From the NCBI RefSeq assembly GCF_000482505.1, contig NZ_AXVL01000019.1, positions 1-64,000 on the forward strand: a DNA stretch of 64,000 nucleotides, written 5' to 3'. Below, in pieces: positions 35,085 through 44,537 of the stretch. How positions within the stretch are numbered: the stretch's first letter is position 1; every line of letters starts with the position of its first letter. The translations under genes and the position numbers were made by a program. This stretch comes from Leptotrichia trevisanii DSM 22070. Lineage in GTDB: Bacteria; Fusobacteriota; Fusobacteriia; Fusobacteriales; Leptotrichiaceae. The notes beneath the pieces are model-generated. The model made no database searches. It was given only the letters and a program-made list of their open reading frames with translations, and was not told the DNA's origin.

Positions 35085-36041
35085 CTAATCTTCAATTTCC
35101 TCAAAGAAATCTCCCATTTTTCTATATTTTTCATATCTTCTCTTTAACAGTTCACGAAGTGAATATTTATCTATTCTCTGAAATTCTTTTACAACTGCTT
35201 CTTTCAAGTTTTTAGCTGTTTCTTCAAAGTTTCTATGAGCCCCACCTAATGGCTCTTTTATAATTCCATCTATTACTCCCAGACTTTTTAGGCTAATTGC
35301 ATCCATTTTCAGACTTTTTGCTGCTTCTGCGGCTTTTGTTGAGTCGTTAAACAGGATTGAAGCACATCCTTCCGGAGAAATAACAGAATATACACTGTTT
35401 TCAAGCATCAAAATTGAGTCTGCCACACCAATTCCCAAGGCTCCTCCACTTCCACCTTCTCCAATTACAACTGTTACAATTGGCACTCGGAATCCAAACA
35501 TTTCTGACAGATTTTTAGCAATGGCTTCCCCTTGCCCTTTTTCTTCGGCTTCTATCCCAGGATATGCTCCAGCTGTGTCAATTAATGTCAAAATCGGCAA
35601 TTTAAAACGTTCTGCCATTCTCATTAATCTTAATGCCTTTCTATATCCTTCAGGGCTTGCCATACCAAAGTTTCTGTAAATATTTGAATCAATATCTCTT
35701 CCTTTTTGCTGTCCAATTATCATTATTTTATATCCATCAATTGTCGCAAGTCCGCCTACAATGGCATTATCATCTTTTGAGAGTCTATCCCCGTGCAGCT
35801 CCACAAAATCCTGTGTCAATGCCTTTATATAATCCAAAGTATACGGCCTTTTGGGATTTCTTGAAATTTGAATTCTATTCCAGGCATCCATTTCATTTTC
35901 TTCAAAATCTTTATATTTATCTTCCAGATTTTTTTCCAGTTCTGTTATTTGAGCAGAAAAATCAATGTTTCTTTCAGCTGAAAATCTTTTTAACTCGGCT
36001 ATATTATCTTCCAATTCCTTAATTTCATCTTTTATACTCAT
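35085..36041 (-). CDS. accA: acetyl-CoA carboxylase carboxyltransferase subunit alpha
   Basis: A 318-residue subunit that with AccD moves CO2 from carboxybiotin to acetyl-CoA, giving malonyl-CoA for fatty acid synthesis. Visible marks are WNRIQISRNPKRPYTLDYI, the oxyanion-hole region GAYPGIEAEEKGQGEAIAKN and IGEGGSGGALGIGVAD. AAAGGA precedes the ATG. It lies 33 bases after accD, so the pair forms an operon. accB and accC are not in this window. Confidence 0.96.
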   Translation of the reverse strand: MSIKDEIKELEDNIAELKRFSAERNIDFSAQITELEKNLEDKYKDFEENEMDAWNRIQISRNPKRPYTLDYIKALTQDFVELHGDRLSKDDNAIVGGLATIDGYKIMIIGQQKGRDIDSNIYRNFGMASPEGYRKALRLMRMAERFKLPILTLIDTAGAYPGIEAEEKGQGEAIAKNLSEMFGFRVPIVTVVIGEGGSGGALGIGVADSILMLENSVYSVISPEGCASILFNDSTKAAEAAKSLKMDAISLKSLGVIDGIIKEPLGGAHRNFEETAKNLKEAVVKEFQRIDKYSLRELLKRRYEKYRKMGDFFEEIED

Positions 36042-36074
36042 ATTTTTATCCTTTCGTTTGAAAAATTTTTAAAT

Positions 36075-36926
36075 TTACACCAATTTTTCCAATACTCTAT
36101 AAATCGTTGTTTTCAAATCTTTTCTTTCTGAAATTATATCAATCATTCCGTGTTCCAATAAAAATTCTGCCCTCTGGAAACCTTTTGGCAATTTCTGATT
36201 TACAGTCTGTTCAATAACTCTAGGCCCTGCAAAGGCAATTAAAGTATTCGGCTCTGTTATAATTACATCTCCAAGCATTGCAAAGGAGGCAGTCACTCCC
36301 CCAGTAGTTGGATCAACTGGAACTGAGATAAATGGTATTCCCGCTTCATTTAATCTTTTCACCGCTCCTGAAGTTTTTGCCATTTGCATAAGCGACAAAA
36401 TCCCTTCCTGCATTCTCGCACCACCAGAGCTGGAAACAACAACAACCGGTATTTTCTTTTTAAGCCCTCGCTCCAAAGCCCTCGTAATTCTCTCACCGAC
36501 AACAGAACCCATACTTCCACCCATAAAGCTGAATTCCATTGCCGCAATGCTCACTTCTATTCCGTTAATTGTCCCTGTTCCACTGATTACTCCATCCAGC
36601 ATTCTGCTCTTTTCACGTGCAACTTCCAATTTTTCCTCATATTGAGGAAAATTTAATACATTTTTAGAATTAAGAGTCATATCCTCTTCTATAAATGTAC
36701 CTTCATCAATTAAAAGCTCAATTCTCTCAAATGCTGTCAATCTAAAATAAGTCCCACATTTTGGACATATATTCAAATTATTTTTCAAATCCTCATTATA
36801 AATAATTTCGTTACATTGATTACATTTTTTCCACTTGTTATCATCTACAATATCAACTGTCAATTTTGATTTAGATGTTAGCGTTACATATTTATTTTTC
36901 GATTTTCTACTTGAAAATAATCCCAT
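36075..36926 (-). CDS. accD: acetyl-CoA carboxylase carboxyltransferase subunit beta
   Basis: 283 residues starting at MGLFSSRKSK; GAGGTG lies 6 bases before this ATG. The N-terminal zinc ribbon uses Cys35, Cys38, Cys54 and Cys57 (CNQC ... CPKC). The crotonase-like core shows FMGGSMGSVVGERITRA and VVSSSGGARMQEGILSLMQM. It forms an alpha2-beta2 complex with AccA, encoded next. No clear promoter was picked out upstream, though the spacer of about 100 bases is AT-rich and could hold one. Confidence 0.96.
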   Translation of the reverse strand: MGLFSSRKSKNKYVTLTSKSKLTVDIVDDNKWKKCNQCNEIIYNEDLKNNLNICPKCGTYFRLTAFERIELLIDEGTFIEEDMTLNSKNVLNFPQYEEKLEVAREKSRMLDGVISGTGTINGIEVSIAAMEFSFMGGSMGSVVGERITRALERGLKKKIPVVVVSSSGGARMQEGILSLMQMAKTSGAVKRLNEAGIPFISVPVDPTTGGVTASFAMLGDVIITEPNTLIAFAGPRVIEQTVNQKLPKGFQRAEFLLEHGMIDIISERKDLKTTIYRVLEKLV

Positions 36927-37023
36927 TTTATTCACCTCGTGTTTAAAATTAAATAACAGATATTACAATACTTTATATAATACCTCACTTCTATTAGAAA
37001 TAACTTTGTTAATTACATATCTT

Positions 37024-37980
37024 TTAAAAAAATGCCTTGTCAAAAATTGAAAACTTATAATTATCAAAAGAAAGGAAATAGCAGCAAAGGAAAAATCTGT
37101 CACTTCCATCTTTTTTTCCATACTTTTTATCTCCCACGATAAAAAGCCCTTGATTTGCCAACTGTGCTCTTATCTGGTGTTTTCGCCCTGTTATCAGTTC
37201 AATATCAAAGAGAACAATATTTTTATTATTTTTTCCCAATAAATTTAATATTTGCTGTGAATTTTTTAATTTATTAAAGTTTAACTGTTCAAAATGCGTA
37301 ATGCTTTTTTTAGATTCTCTTGAAATTGTTTTTTCAGAAACTACCACTTTACTTTCCATCGTTGTCAAATAGTTTTCAATTGTAAAATTTTTTAAATTAG
37401 AATTCTCATTATTTTCAATCTTATTTTTATTATGAACAATCGCAAAATATTTTTTATGAACCTCATTATTCCGTATCTTCTGAGAAATATACCTCAAAAA
37501 CTTTAAATTTTTACAGCCAATAACAAGTCCCGATGTTTCAAAATCCAGTCTATTTGCAAAATTAATATTTTCACTTACATAAATTTCCTTAAAAACTTCT
37601 GCAAGTCCATATTTATGCCTTGTCCCCTTATGCATTGGCACTTTTTCCCGTTTATTCACAATAAAAAAATCTTCATTTTCAAAAATAACCATTTTTTTAT
37701 ATTTTTCAAGTTCATTTTTTTGTATTTTAAATTTTTTTACTTTATCCTTTGCTTCTTCCGTCTGTTCCAGATTTGACTGAAACAAATTTTTTACAAGAAT
37801 TTTATCATTTAGCAAGAGCCTGTAGTTTTCCTTCGACTTTTTCCCATTAACTTTCACATCTCCAGCCCTTATTGCCCCAAAAATCCTGCTAAGGGGTTCA
37901 TCCTTAAAATTCTTTCTCAAATATCTGTCCAGCCGCATCCCTTCCAGCTCAGAATCTACAACAATTTCCTTTTTTTCCAA
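37024..37980 (-). CDS. RluA-family pseudouridine synthase with S4 domain, TTG start
   Basis: A 318-residue protein: an S4 RNA-binding domain (about residues 10-70, MRLDRYLRKNF) and a pseudouridine synthase core with the catalytic motif NRLDFETSGLVI (Asp near residue 145). In most family members the first residue of that motif is His; here it is Asn, while the catalytic Asp is kept. LITGRKHQIRAQLAN is the usual second motif. It starts at TTG with AGGAG about 8 bases before. RluC- and RluD-like members both fit, so no symbol is given. It is 16 bases downstream of rodA, so probably cotranscribed. Confidence 0.88.
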   Translation of the reverse strand: MEKKEIVVDSELEGMRLDRYLRKNFKDEPLSRIFGAIRAGDVKVNGKKSKENYRLLLNDKILVKNLFQSNLEQTEEAKDKVKKFKIQKNELEKYKKMVIFENEDFFIVNKREKVPMHKGTRHKYGLAEVFKEIYVSENINFANRLDFETSGLVIGCKNLKFLRYISQKIRNNEVHKKYFAIVHNKNKIENNENSNLKNFTIENYLTTMESKVVVSEKTISRESKKSITHFEQLNFNKLKNSQQILNLLGKNNKNIVLFDIELITGRKHQIRAQLANQGLFIVGDKKYGKKDGSDRFFLCCYFLSFDNYKFSIFDKAFF

Positions 37981-37996
37981 AAATTTTCTCCTGTTT

Positions 37997-39100
37997 TTAA
38001 TTACTATGAATTTTTATGCTTTCTATTATCCCAATCATTATAAATGACGCTAAAAAGGAACTTCCACCATAACTCATAAACAATAGCGGTTTTCCTGTAA
38101 CAGGTACAAGTCCGATTGTCATTCCCACATTTACAATTACATGCATAAAGAATACTCCTGAGAGTCCATAAAGTATGAGTTTTCCAAAGTCATCCTGTAT
38201 AATCCGGGCTATCCGCATTATTTCGTAAATCAACCCAAAATAAAGAAGTAACACCAACGAAGAACCTACAAATCCCAATTCTTCAGATAAAACTGAAAAA
38301 ATAAAATCTGTCTGTGCTTCTGGAAGAAATTCCAATCTACTTTGACTACCTTGCAATACCCCCTTCCCCATTACTCCTCCTGCCCCAACAGAAATTTTTG
38401 ACTGGATTACATGCCATCCGCTTCCTTTTCTATCAGTTTCAGGATGTAAAAACGTTTCCACACGTGTTCTCTGATAATCACTCAGCACAAACCTGTAAAC
38501 TGGATAAACTGACAACATAACTACTATCCCTATTATCCAAATCGGCTTCATATTTGCACCATACAAAAAAATCATAAATAAAAATGCACAAATTGTTATT
38601 AATGTTGTTCCCAGATCAGGCTGTATTAAAATTAATAAAATAAGCGGCAACGCAGGTAAAATCGCACCAACAATCTCTGTTAAATTATTAATGCCATTTT
38701 TATATTTTGTTACAATCCAATAGGCTATAATCATAATAATTGACACTTTTACAAATTCAGACGGCTGTAGCTGAAATGGCCCTAATGAAATCCATCGCTG
38801 TGCCCCTAACGTCTTTTTCCCCGCAAAACGCACAATTAACAACAAAGTTGCACCAATCCCATAAATATGCCAAATATATCTTTTTACAATTTTATAATCA
38901 ATAGATGCCAGAACAAACACCAATACTGAACCTATCCCAATCCACAGGATATTTTTTATAACCATTCCATTCTGTCTTGTCGCACTGTATACGAATACCG
39001 TGCTAATTGTTACAAGGGCATACACTATTAATAAAATCATTTTATCCATCCGAAAGACACTATGTTTTATACGATCAATCAATCTTTGACTTTGAAACAT
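37997..39100 (-). CDS. rodA: SEDS-family peptidoglycan glycosyltransferase RodA
   Basis: A 367-residue polytopic protein (about ten helices) of the FtsW/RodA/SpoVE family that polymerises glycan strands during cell elongation. Motifs include WISLGPFQLQPSEFVKVSII, LIQPDLGTTLI, the loop with QSRLEFLPEAQTDFIFSVLS and EELGF, and the terminal VTGKPLLFMSYGGSSFL. Length and the IGLVPVTGKPLPF-like end favour RodA over FtsW. AGGAG lies 7 bases before the ATG. Neighbours are a pseudouridine synthase and an M16 peptidase; no penicillin-binding protein partner is adjacent. Confidence 0.92.
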   Translation of the reverse strand: MFQSQRLIDRIKHSVFRMDKMILLIVYALVTISTVFVYSATRQNGMVIKNILWIGIGSVLVFVLASIDYKIVKRYIWHIYGIGATLLLIVRFAGKKTLGAQRWISLGPFQLQPSEFVKVSIIMIIAYWIVTKYKNGINNLTEIVGAILPALPLILLILIQPDLGTTLITICAFLFMIFLYGANMKPIWIIGIVVMLSVYPVYRFVLSDYQRTRVETFLHPETDRKGSGWHVIQSKISVGAGGVMGKGVLQGSQSRLEFLPEAQTDFIFSVLSEELGFVGSSLVLLLYFGLIYEIMRIARIIQDDFGKLILYGLSGVFFMHVIVNVGMTIGLVPVTGKPLLFMSYGGSSFLASFIMIGIIESIKIHSN

Positions 39101-39201
39101 TTTTTTCTCCTAATTTTTATTTTTTATTTAATATACTCAAACCCCTTTAAATTCAAACTGATAAAAACTAAACAAATCAAGTGACTAAATAAACGATCAC
39201 A

Positions 39202-39237
39202 ACTTTTGAATTTTGTTTTAAAACAGTCTTACTATAA
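39202..39237. repeat. short intergenic repeat, copy 2
   Basis: ACTTTTGAATTTTGTTTTAA followed by AACAGTCTTACTATAA. It overlaps the last bases of the M16 peptidase gene, so the repeat supplies that gene's stop codon. Similar copies lie at 28058 and 42721. Confidence 0.5.
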
Positions 39238-40452
39238 ATCAATATTTCCCAGAATCGTAATATTTTCCGTTAAATATCTAGTTTTTGCAAATTTATTCAC
39301 ATCTTCCAGTTTTACTGCATTTACCTGATTTTTTACTTTTTCCGCATCCAGAATTTCATTTTTTCTAATATAATAATTTCCCAGAATTCCCATTCTTGAA
39401 CGTGGATTTTCCATTGCAAATGCAATTCTGCTCATATATTTATTTTTTGCCTTCTGAAGTTCAACTTCTGTCACTCCATTTTCCCGTAACTTCTTAAATT
39501 CTGAAAGTGTTATTTCTATTGCCTTTTCATAATTTTCCAGATTCGTTCCAATGTATGTCGATGTCAAGCCTCCTGACAAATAGTATTGATTGTATGTGTA
39601 AACAGAGTAGGCTAGTCCATTTTTCTCACGGATTTCCTGAAAAAGTCTCGAGCTCATTGAACCGCCAATAACATTTGCCAAAATATCTGTATATATCTTA
39701 TTTTTACTGTTATAATCTTCACTTTGGTGAGAAATACAGATATTAACCTGATTTATCTCCTTTGAAACAGTCTTTTTCCCGCTGTTAAACGAAAAATCAA
39801 TTTTTTCACGTCTATTAACCTTTGTATCAGCCAATTTTCCAAAATACTCATCAATTTTCTGTAAAATTTCCTCTTTATCAAAATTCCCTGAAACAACAAT
39901 CAAAATATTGTCCTTTGTATATCTTTCCTTGTAATATTTTCTGATTTCATCAGCAGTAAAGCCTTTCACACTGGCTTCTGTCCCAATAATAGGCTTTCCA
40001 TACTGCCCATTTATACTGTCTGCATAATTCATTTCAAAAACCAGATCATCTGGCGAGTCCTTATACATCTTAATTTCTTCCACAATTACATCTTTTTCTT
40101 TTTCCAGTTCCTTTTCATCAATCGTAGAATTTGTAACAATATCAAACAAAATATCCACAGATTTTCCTAGAAACTGTGTCAAGGCGTTAATATAAAAAAC
40201 CGTTTCCTCCTTAGTCGTATGTGCATTCACATTTGCCCCAAGATAGTCAATCTCATCAGAAATTTCAAAATAATTCCTAGTAGGAGTCCCTTTAAAAATC
40301 ATATGCTCCAACACATGTGAAATACCTTCCTCCGTATCACTTTCATCCCTTGAGCCAGTTTTTACAAACACACCAACCGAACAGGTAGAAATGCTTTCAA
40401 GTCTGTCAAAAATAACTTCTATTCTGCTATCTGTCCTTATTTTCTCTATCAT
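39232..40452 (-). CDS. M16 family zinc peptidase
   Basis: A 406-residue protein of the pitrilysin/processing-peptidase family. The inverted zinc motif HxxEH is HVLEH at residues 46-50 and the third ligand lies in VIVEEIKMYKDSPDD (Glu125/126). The second inactive half has the usual REKNGLAYSVYTY. The length fits the single-unit bacterial form (as in B. subtilis YmxG/MlpA). Its substrate is unknown; the family degrades peptides or processes exported proteins. It is followed by rodA at about 130 bases and preceded by lptG at 43 bases. Confidence 0.92.
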   Translation of the reverse strand: MIEKIRTDSRIEVIFDRLESISTCSVGVFVKTGSRDESDTEEGISHVLEHMIFKGTPTRNYFEISDEIDYLGANVNAHTTKEETVFYINALTQFLGKSVDILFDIVTNSTIDEKELEKEKDVIVEEIKMYKDSPDDLVFEMNYADSINGQYGKPIIGTEASVKGFTADEIRKYYKERYTKDNILIVVSGNFDKEEILQKIDEYFGKLADTKVNRREKIDFSFNSGKKTVSKEINQVNICISHQSEDYNSKNKIYTDILANVIGGSMSSRLFQEIREKNGLAYSVYTYNQYYLSGGLTSTYIGTNLENYEKAIEITLSEFKKLRENGVTEVELQKAKNKYMSRIAFAMENPRSRMGILGNYYIRKNEILDAEKVKNQVNAVKLEDVNKFAKTRYLTENITILGNIDL

Positions 40453-40495
40453 ATCATTCCCTTCTTTTTCATTTTATAAAAATCAAAAATGTTTA

Positions 40496-41572
40496 TTAAT
40501 ATTCAGAATCCCTAAATAATTTTATTCCAACTATCAAAAATATAATTAATGGAATAAAACAAGCTGCATAAATTGGAACTGCCCCAGTTACTGCCATTGA
40601 ACGTAAAATCGTACTGACACCGTAATAGGCATAACCGATTATTACGGACAATCCGATATTTACAGCCGCTCCTCCCCTTACGTATCTGCTCCCCAGCGAA
40701 AGCCCAATTAGGCACATTACGAAAGAAGCCAGCGCAAACGATATTCTGTAATAAAATTCAATTCTCAAATTTAAGGAATCTGCTCCAACTCTTGTAAAAT
40801 AAACTACTTTTTCACGCAGCTCAGGCATTGTCAGATTTTTGGCCTTGACTGGACTTGCCAGAACATCTTCCATTTTTGCAACAAACTTAAATTTTTTTGT
40901 ATCAGCAGGCTTTGTTAAATTAGTCTTGTTATCATATTCCTTCAAGTCCTTAAAAGTCCATTCGTTTGTCTTAGGATTAATTTTTGCAAATGGGGAAGTA
41001 TATATTTTACTTATTTCCTTAAATCCCTTTTCAAATTTTAATATTTCGATGAACTCCATTGTTCCAGTATTTTTATTTGCATGTTCACTAAAAAGCACTG
41101 TTTTTTTGTCAATTTTTACAAAAATAAATTTTTTCTCCGACTTGACTGGTTCCTTATTGTCAATTTTTAAAGATTTTAAATTTTCCTTTTTAGTATTTGA
41201 TTTTCCTAAAGTATCATAATTTAACCAGAATACACCAAGACTTACAAGAAATGAAAAAATCATTGGAAATAGGGCTATTCTTGCGAAACTGATTCCACTT
41301 GTCTTCATTGCCGCAACTTCTAATTGCTTTGCCATCTTGCTTATACATAGAAGGCTTCCAAGCAGAACTCCAAGAGGAGCTGTATTTGTTATAATTTCAG
41401 GTGTCCCGTATCTTAAATATTTTATGGCATCATGTCCTTTAAGTTTTCCATCCATAAGCCATCCTGTAAGACTTATACTTTCAGCCAGTAAAAATATCAA
41501 AAAAAACATCATCATCCCTAAAATAAAACTTTTTACATAATTTAGAATTATATATTTGTCTAATTTATTCAT
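40496..41572 (-). CDS. lptG: LptF/LptG-family permease (probable LptG)
   Basis: A 358-residue member of the YjgP/YjgQ family with six membrane helices, three at each end, and a periplasmic beta-jellyroll between them (about residues 115-260). The start MNKLDKYIILNYVKSFILGM is typical. With LptF and LptB it extracts lipopolysaccharide from the inner membrane and passes it to LptC. It is called LptG because it follows another family member, as in E. coli lptF-lptG; sequence alone does not separate the two. AGGAGGAG lies close before the ATG, and there are 13 bases to lptF. Confidence 0.88.
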   Translation of the reverse strand: MNKLDKYIILNYVKSFILGMMMFFLIFLLAESISLTGWLMDGKLKGHDAIKYLRYGTPEIITNTAPLGVLLGSLLCISKMAKQLEVAAMKTSGISFARIALFPMIFSFLVSLGVFWLNYDTLGKSNTKKENLKSLKIDNKEPVKSEKKFIFVKIDKKTVLFSEHANKNTGTMEFIEILKFEKGFKEISKIYTSPFAKINPKTNEWTFKDLKEYDNKTNLTKPADTKKFKFVAKMEDVLASPVKAKNLTMPELREKVVYFTRVGADSLNLRIEFYYRISFALASFVMCLIGLSLGSRYVRGGAAVNIGLSVIIGYAYYGVSTILRSMAVTGAVPIYAACFIPLIIFLIVGIKLFRDSEY

Positions 41573-41585
41573 ACTCCTCCTCTCG

Positions 41586-42683
41586 TTAATTTCCCTTATA
41601 TTTTTTTATTGAATAATATATGCACAATATAAATAAAACAAAATTAGGAATCCACATTGCAATGTTTGCAGGTACATTATTTTTTAGCACCATAATTTTT
41701 GCATAACTTGCCATTCCTATATAACCAAATATAACGATTAAACTTATCCCAAAGCTTATCCCTCTTCCGCTTCGTCTATGCCCTACCGAAAGCAATACTC
41801 CCAGCCAACATAAAAACGTACTTGCAAGCGGCCCAATAAGCCTCTGGTAAATTTCCACCTGTGCCTTTAATGCCGTTTCTTTTTCTTCAGGATTTTTTAT
41901 ATTTTGTCTGTAAAATTCTTTTAATTCCTTTATGTTCATTTCCTTACGGCTTTTTTTCACTTCCTGCTTATTCTCCCTGAAAAAAGTAGTGATCGGTATT
42001 TCCTGCTCCTGATACTCAGCTGAAACTTGACTGTTACCATCCTTATCAAAGGCATATCCCTTTACTTTCCGTAATCTTATGATTCCTGGATCAAATTTTG
42101 CATTTTCTGCAAGAAATATTATTGGATATTGATTATCTCCACGTTTATTTATAATCAGAAAGTTTTTAGCCGTGGCTTTTTCATTATTTACTTCATCAAT
42201 GTAAAATCCAAATCCTTTTTCCTCATTTGTCAAAAATACTTTTTCCTCCGACAATGAATTTGGCTTTGAAGCTAGAATTTGCTTTGTCTGGGCATTTATA
42301 TTTTTCAATGCACGTGGATTTACATAAAGCTCAAGTCCAAGCCCAACAAGAGTAAGTATTACTCCAAAGATAAATGCTGGACGGATTATTCTAAAAAGTC
42401 CTATCCCAGAACCTTCCATCGCAACAATCTCATTTGTTTCCGAAAGCCCTCCATAAACAAGCATTACTCCTAAAAATGCCCCCATCGGAATTGTCTGGAC
42501 AAGAACACCCGGTACTGCATAAAACAAATAGTCAATTATAGATATAAATGGCAAATCACTTGCAAACAGCCGCTCCATAACTTCCATTACCACATTTAAC
42601 ATCATAATGAATGTAAATATGCTTATTCCAAACAATGACGGCAATATAAGTGAATTGTAAATATATCTGTCAATTATTTTCAT
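41586..42683 (-). CDS. lptF: LptF/LptG-family permease (probable LptF)
   Basis: 365 residues starting at MKIIDRYIYNSLILPSLFGI; the 14-codon upstream extension begins at a TTG inside a repeat and is not favoured. Same plan as the next gene: three helices, a periplasmic jellyroll domain, three helices (VGHRRSGRGISFGISLIVIF is the conserved start of the second block). It is part of the LptB2FG exporter. Its presence, with lptB and an LptC/A-like gene 10 kb away, shows a lipopolysaccharide-type outer membrane. Confidence 0.88.
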   Translation of the reverse strand: MKIIDRYIYNSLILPSLFGISIFTFIMMLNVVMEVMERLFASDLPFISIIDYLFYAVPGVLVQTIPMGAFLGVMLVYGGLSETNEIVAMEGSGIGLFRIIRPAFIFGVILTLVGLGLELYVNPRALKNINAQTKQILASKPNSLSEEKVFLTNEEKGFGFYIDEVNNEKATAKNFLIINKRGDNQYPIIFLAENAKFDPGIIRLRKVKGYAFDKDGNSQVSAEYQEQEIPITTFFRENKQEVKKSRKEMNIKELKEFYRQNIKNPEEKETALKAQVEIYQRLIGPLASTFLCWLGVLLSVGHRRSGRGISFGISLIVIFGYIGMASYAKIMVLKNNVPANIAMWIPNFVLFILCIYYSIKKYKGN

Positions 42684-42720
42684 TCTTATCAATTTTCCTT
42701 TTTTTATTTTTCCTTTATTC

Positions 42721-42763
42721 ACCAAAACTTTGAAGTTTGGTTTAAAAGTAGTTTTACTATAAA
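42721..42763. repeat. short intergenic repeat, copy 3, with a hairpin
   Basis: ACCAAAACTTTGAAGTTTGG is a near-perfect hairpin and is followed by TTTAAAAGTAGTTTTACTAT, matching the repeats at 28058 and 39202. It separates cvpA from lptF. Confidence 0.5.
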
Positions 42764-42772
42764 TTTTGTATA

Positions 42773-43354
42773 TTAATTAATAATTTTATTTTTTTCAAAT
42801 TCATCCATCTTAAAATTCTCATAGTTACTCAATACGTCATTTATTACCTGTTTTTCCCTCTTACTTATAACATACCCCTCCACATCATTTTTTATGAAGT
42901 TTGGAAAGGAATCTGCAAATTTTAATGCGTGCTTTGTCATAAACTGTATGGAAAAACTTTTATCTCTTAACTCCCTTATTCTTCTGCTATATCCAGAACC
43001 TGTAATAATGATTATATACACAATAATTGCAACAAAAAATATTTTCATTATGCCAAACATCATTCCATAAAATTTGTCAAATTTTTTCATTTTTATACTT
43101 TGTAAAAATTTTCCATTAATTATTAGAATAGCAGAATAAACAATACATTGGATTACAACCATAATAATAAATATTTTTAACTGATTTCTTGGATTAATCC
43201 TGTTCGAGTTTAAAAAAAACTTATAAATATGATTTGTTATAAAAATAATAAAAATATATTTAAACATATTAAAAAATTCTAAAGAAAAACCTCTTCTATA
43301 GCCAAGAATAATAAATATTACTAACAACACTATAAATCCAATATCCAATATCAT
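42773..43354 (-). CDS. cvpA: CvpA-family membrane protein
   Basis: A 193-residue protein with four hydrophobic segments (about residues 3-16, 27-45, 62-82 and 103-124) and a soluble charged C-terminus. The start ILDIGFIVLLVIFIILGYRRGFSLEF matches the CvpA/colicin V production family, in which the role is linked to envelope homeostasis. AGGAG lies about 10 bases before the ATG. It begins 5 bases after alr on the same strand, so the two are cotranscribed. Confidence 0.8.
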   Translation of the reverse strand: MILDIGFIVLLVIFIILGYRRGFSLEFFNMFKYIFIIFITNHIYKFFLNSNRINPRNQLKIFIIMVVIQCIVYSAILIINGKFLQSIKMKKFDKFYGMMFGIMKIFFVAIIVYIIIITGSGYSRRIRELRDKSFSIQFMTKHALKFADSFPNFIKNDVEGYVISKREKQVINDVLSNYENFKMDEFEKNKIIN

Positions 43355-43359
43355 TTTTC

Positions 43360-44463
43360 TTACTCCTGTTTTTCCACATAAATTCTAGGCACTCTTTGAC
43401 TTATTCCACACATAATTTCATATGAAATCGTGTTACACAGATCAGCAACTTCCACAACACTTATATTTTCTCCAAAAAATTCCACAACATCGCCTTTTTT
43501 AGCCATATTCTTCAATTCCTCAGGAAGCAAAACCATAAGCTGATCCATACAGATACGCCCTACAATTTCACATTTATGCCCTTTGTAAAAAACATAGCCT
43601 TTATTTGACAAATCACGTCTTACCCCGTCAGCATAACCAATTGAAACAGTTGCATAAGTTTTCCCGGCTTTTCCCAAATACGTATTTCCATAACTTATAA
43701 AACTATCTTCCTTCAATGTTTTTATATAGCTTATCTTTGCCAAAAGGGACATTACCGGCTTAAACTTATATGGAGCTGTTTCTTCGTCCGTAACTCCACC
43801 ATAAAGAATAATTCCCACTCTTACAAAATCCTCTATGCTATCCTGAAATTTCAGAGTTCCAAAGCTGTTGTGCAGATGTCTATATTTTATTGTTTGTATC
43901 TCACTTGATATTTTTTCACACATTGCTTTAAATTTGCTTTCCTGCAATTTTGTATAGTCTTTGTCGCTATCTGATGATGAAAAATGCGAGAAAATTCCTA
44001 TTGGATTAATATGGCTGGAATTTTTAAGAATTTCATTCAGTTTTTCAGTTTCACTTTCCTGGAAGCCTACACGCCCCATTCCAGTATCTATCTTTATAAA
44101 CACATCCGTAGTTTTCCCTTTTTCTTTCCCAGTTTTTTCCAAATATTCTATTTCCTCAAAATCTGTTACCATAAAATAAATATTTTTATCTGCAATTAAA
44201 TCCATGTACTCATTTTCCACGGGCCCCAGTATCAGCACCATAATATCATCATGAAGTTCTTTTATTTTAAGTGCCTCATCACTTGTTGCAACTGCGAAGT
44301 TTTTAATTCCCTTTTTTATCAGGGCATCACATATTTCAAGCATCCCATGTCCATAGGCATCCGCCTTTATAACTGCTATTATCTTATCCTTTGCCACAAT
44401 TTTTTCAATTTCATCAATATTGCCATATAAATTATTTATATTTATTTCTGCCCAGCATCGCAT
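43360..44463 (-). CDS. alr: alanine racemase
   Basis: A 367-residue PLP enzyme making D-alanine for peptidoglycan. The cofactor lysine is Lys33 in AVIKADAYGHG; the second-domain active site shows SIGYADGVRR, CMDQLMVLLP and the end GISQRVPRIY. The N-terminal TIM barrel and C-terminal beta domain have the normal lengths. GAAGGTG precedes the ATG. It is followed by cvpA at 5 bases. Confidence 0.95.
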   Translation of the reverse strand: MRCWAEININNLYGNIDEIEKIVAKDKIIAVIKADAYGHGMLEICDALIKKGIKNFAVATSDEALKIKELHDDIMVLILGPVENEYMDLIADKNIYFMVTDFEEIEYLEKTGKEKGKTTDVFIKIDTGMGRVGFQESETEKLNEILKNSSHINPIGIFSHFSSSDSDKDYTKLQESKFKAMCEKISSEIQTIKYRHLHNSFGTLKFQDSIEDFVRVGIILYGGVTDEETAPYKFKPVMSLLAKISYIKTLKEDSFISYGNTYLGKAGKTYATVSIGYADGVRRDLSNKGYVFYKGHKCEIVGRICMDQLMVLLPEELKNMAKKGDVVEFFGENISVVEVADLCNTISYEIMCGISQRVPRIYVEKQE

Positions 44464-44537
44464 TTTTCAATTCACCTTCTAAATTCATCTTTTTATTTAT
44501 TTTTTTAATATACGTATCATCAATACACTTTTTTCAA

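Noticed and set aside
36359-36656. Frames of 62 and 90 codons overlapping accD
   Set aside because: Both are alternate-frame shadows of the carboxyltransferase core.
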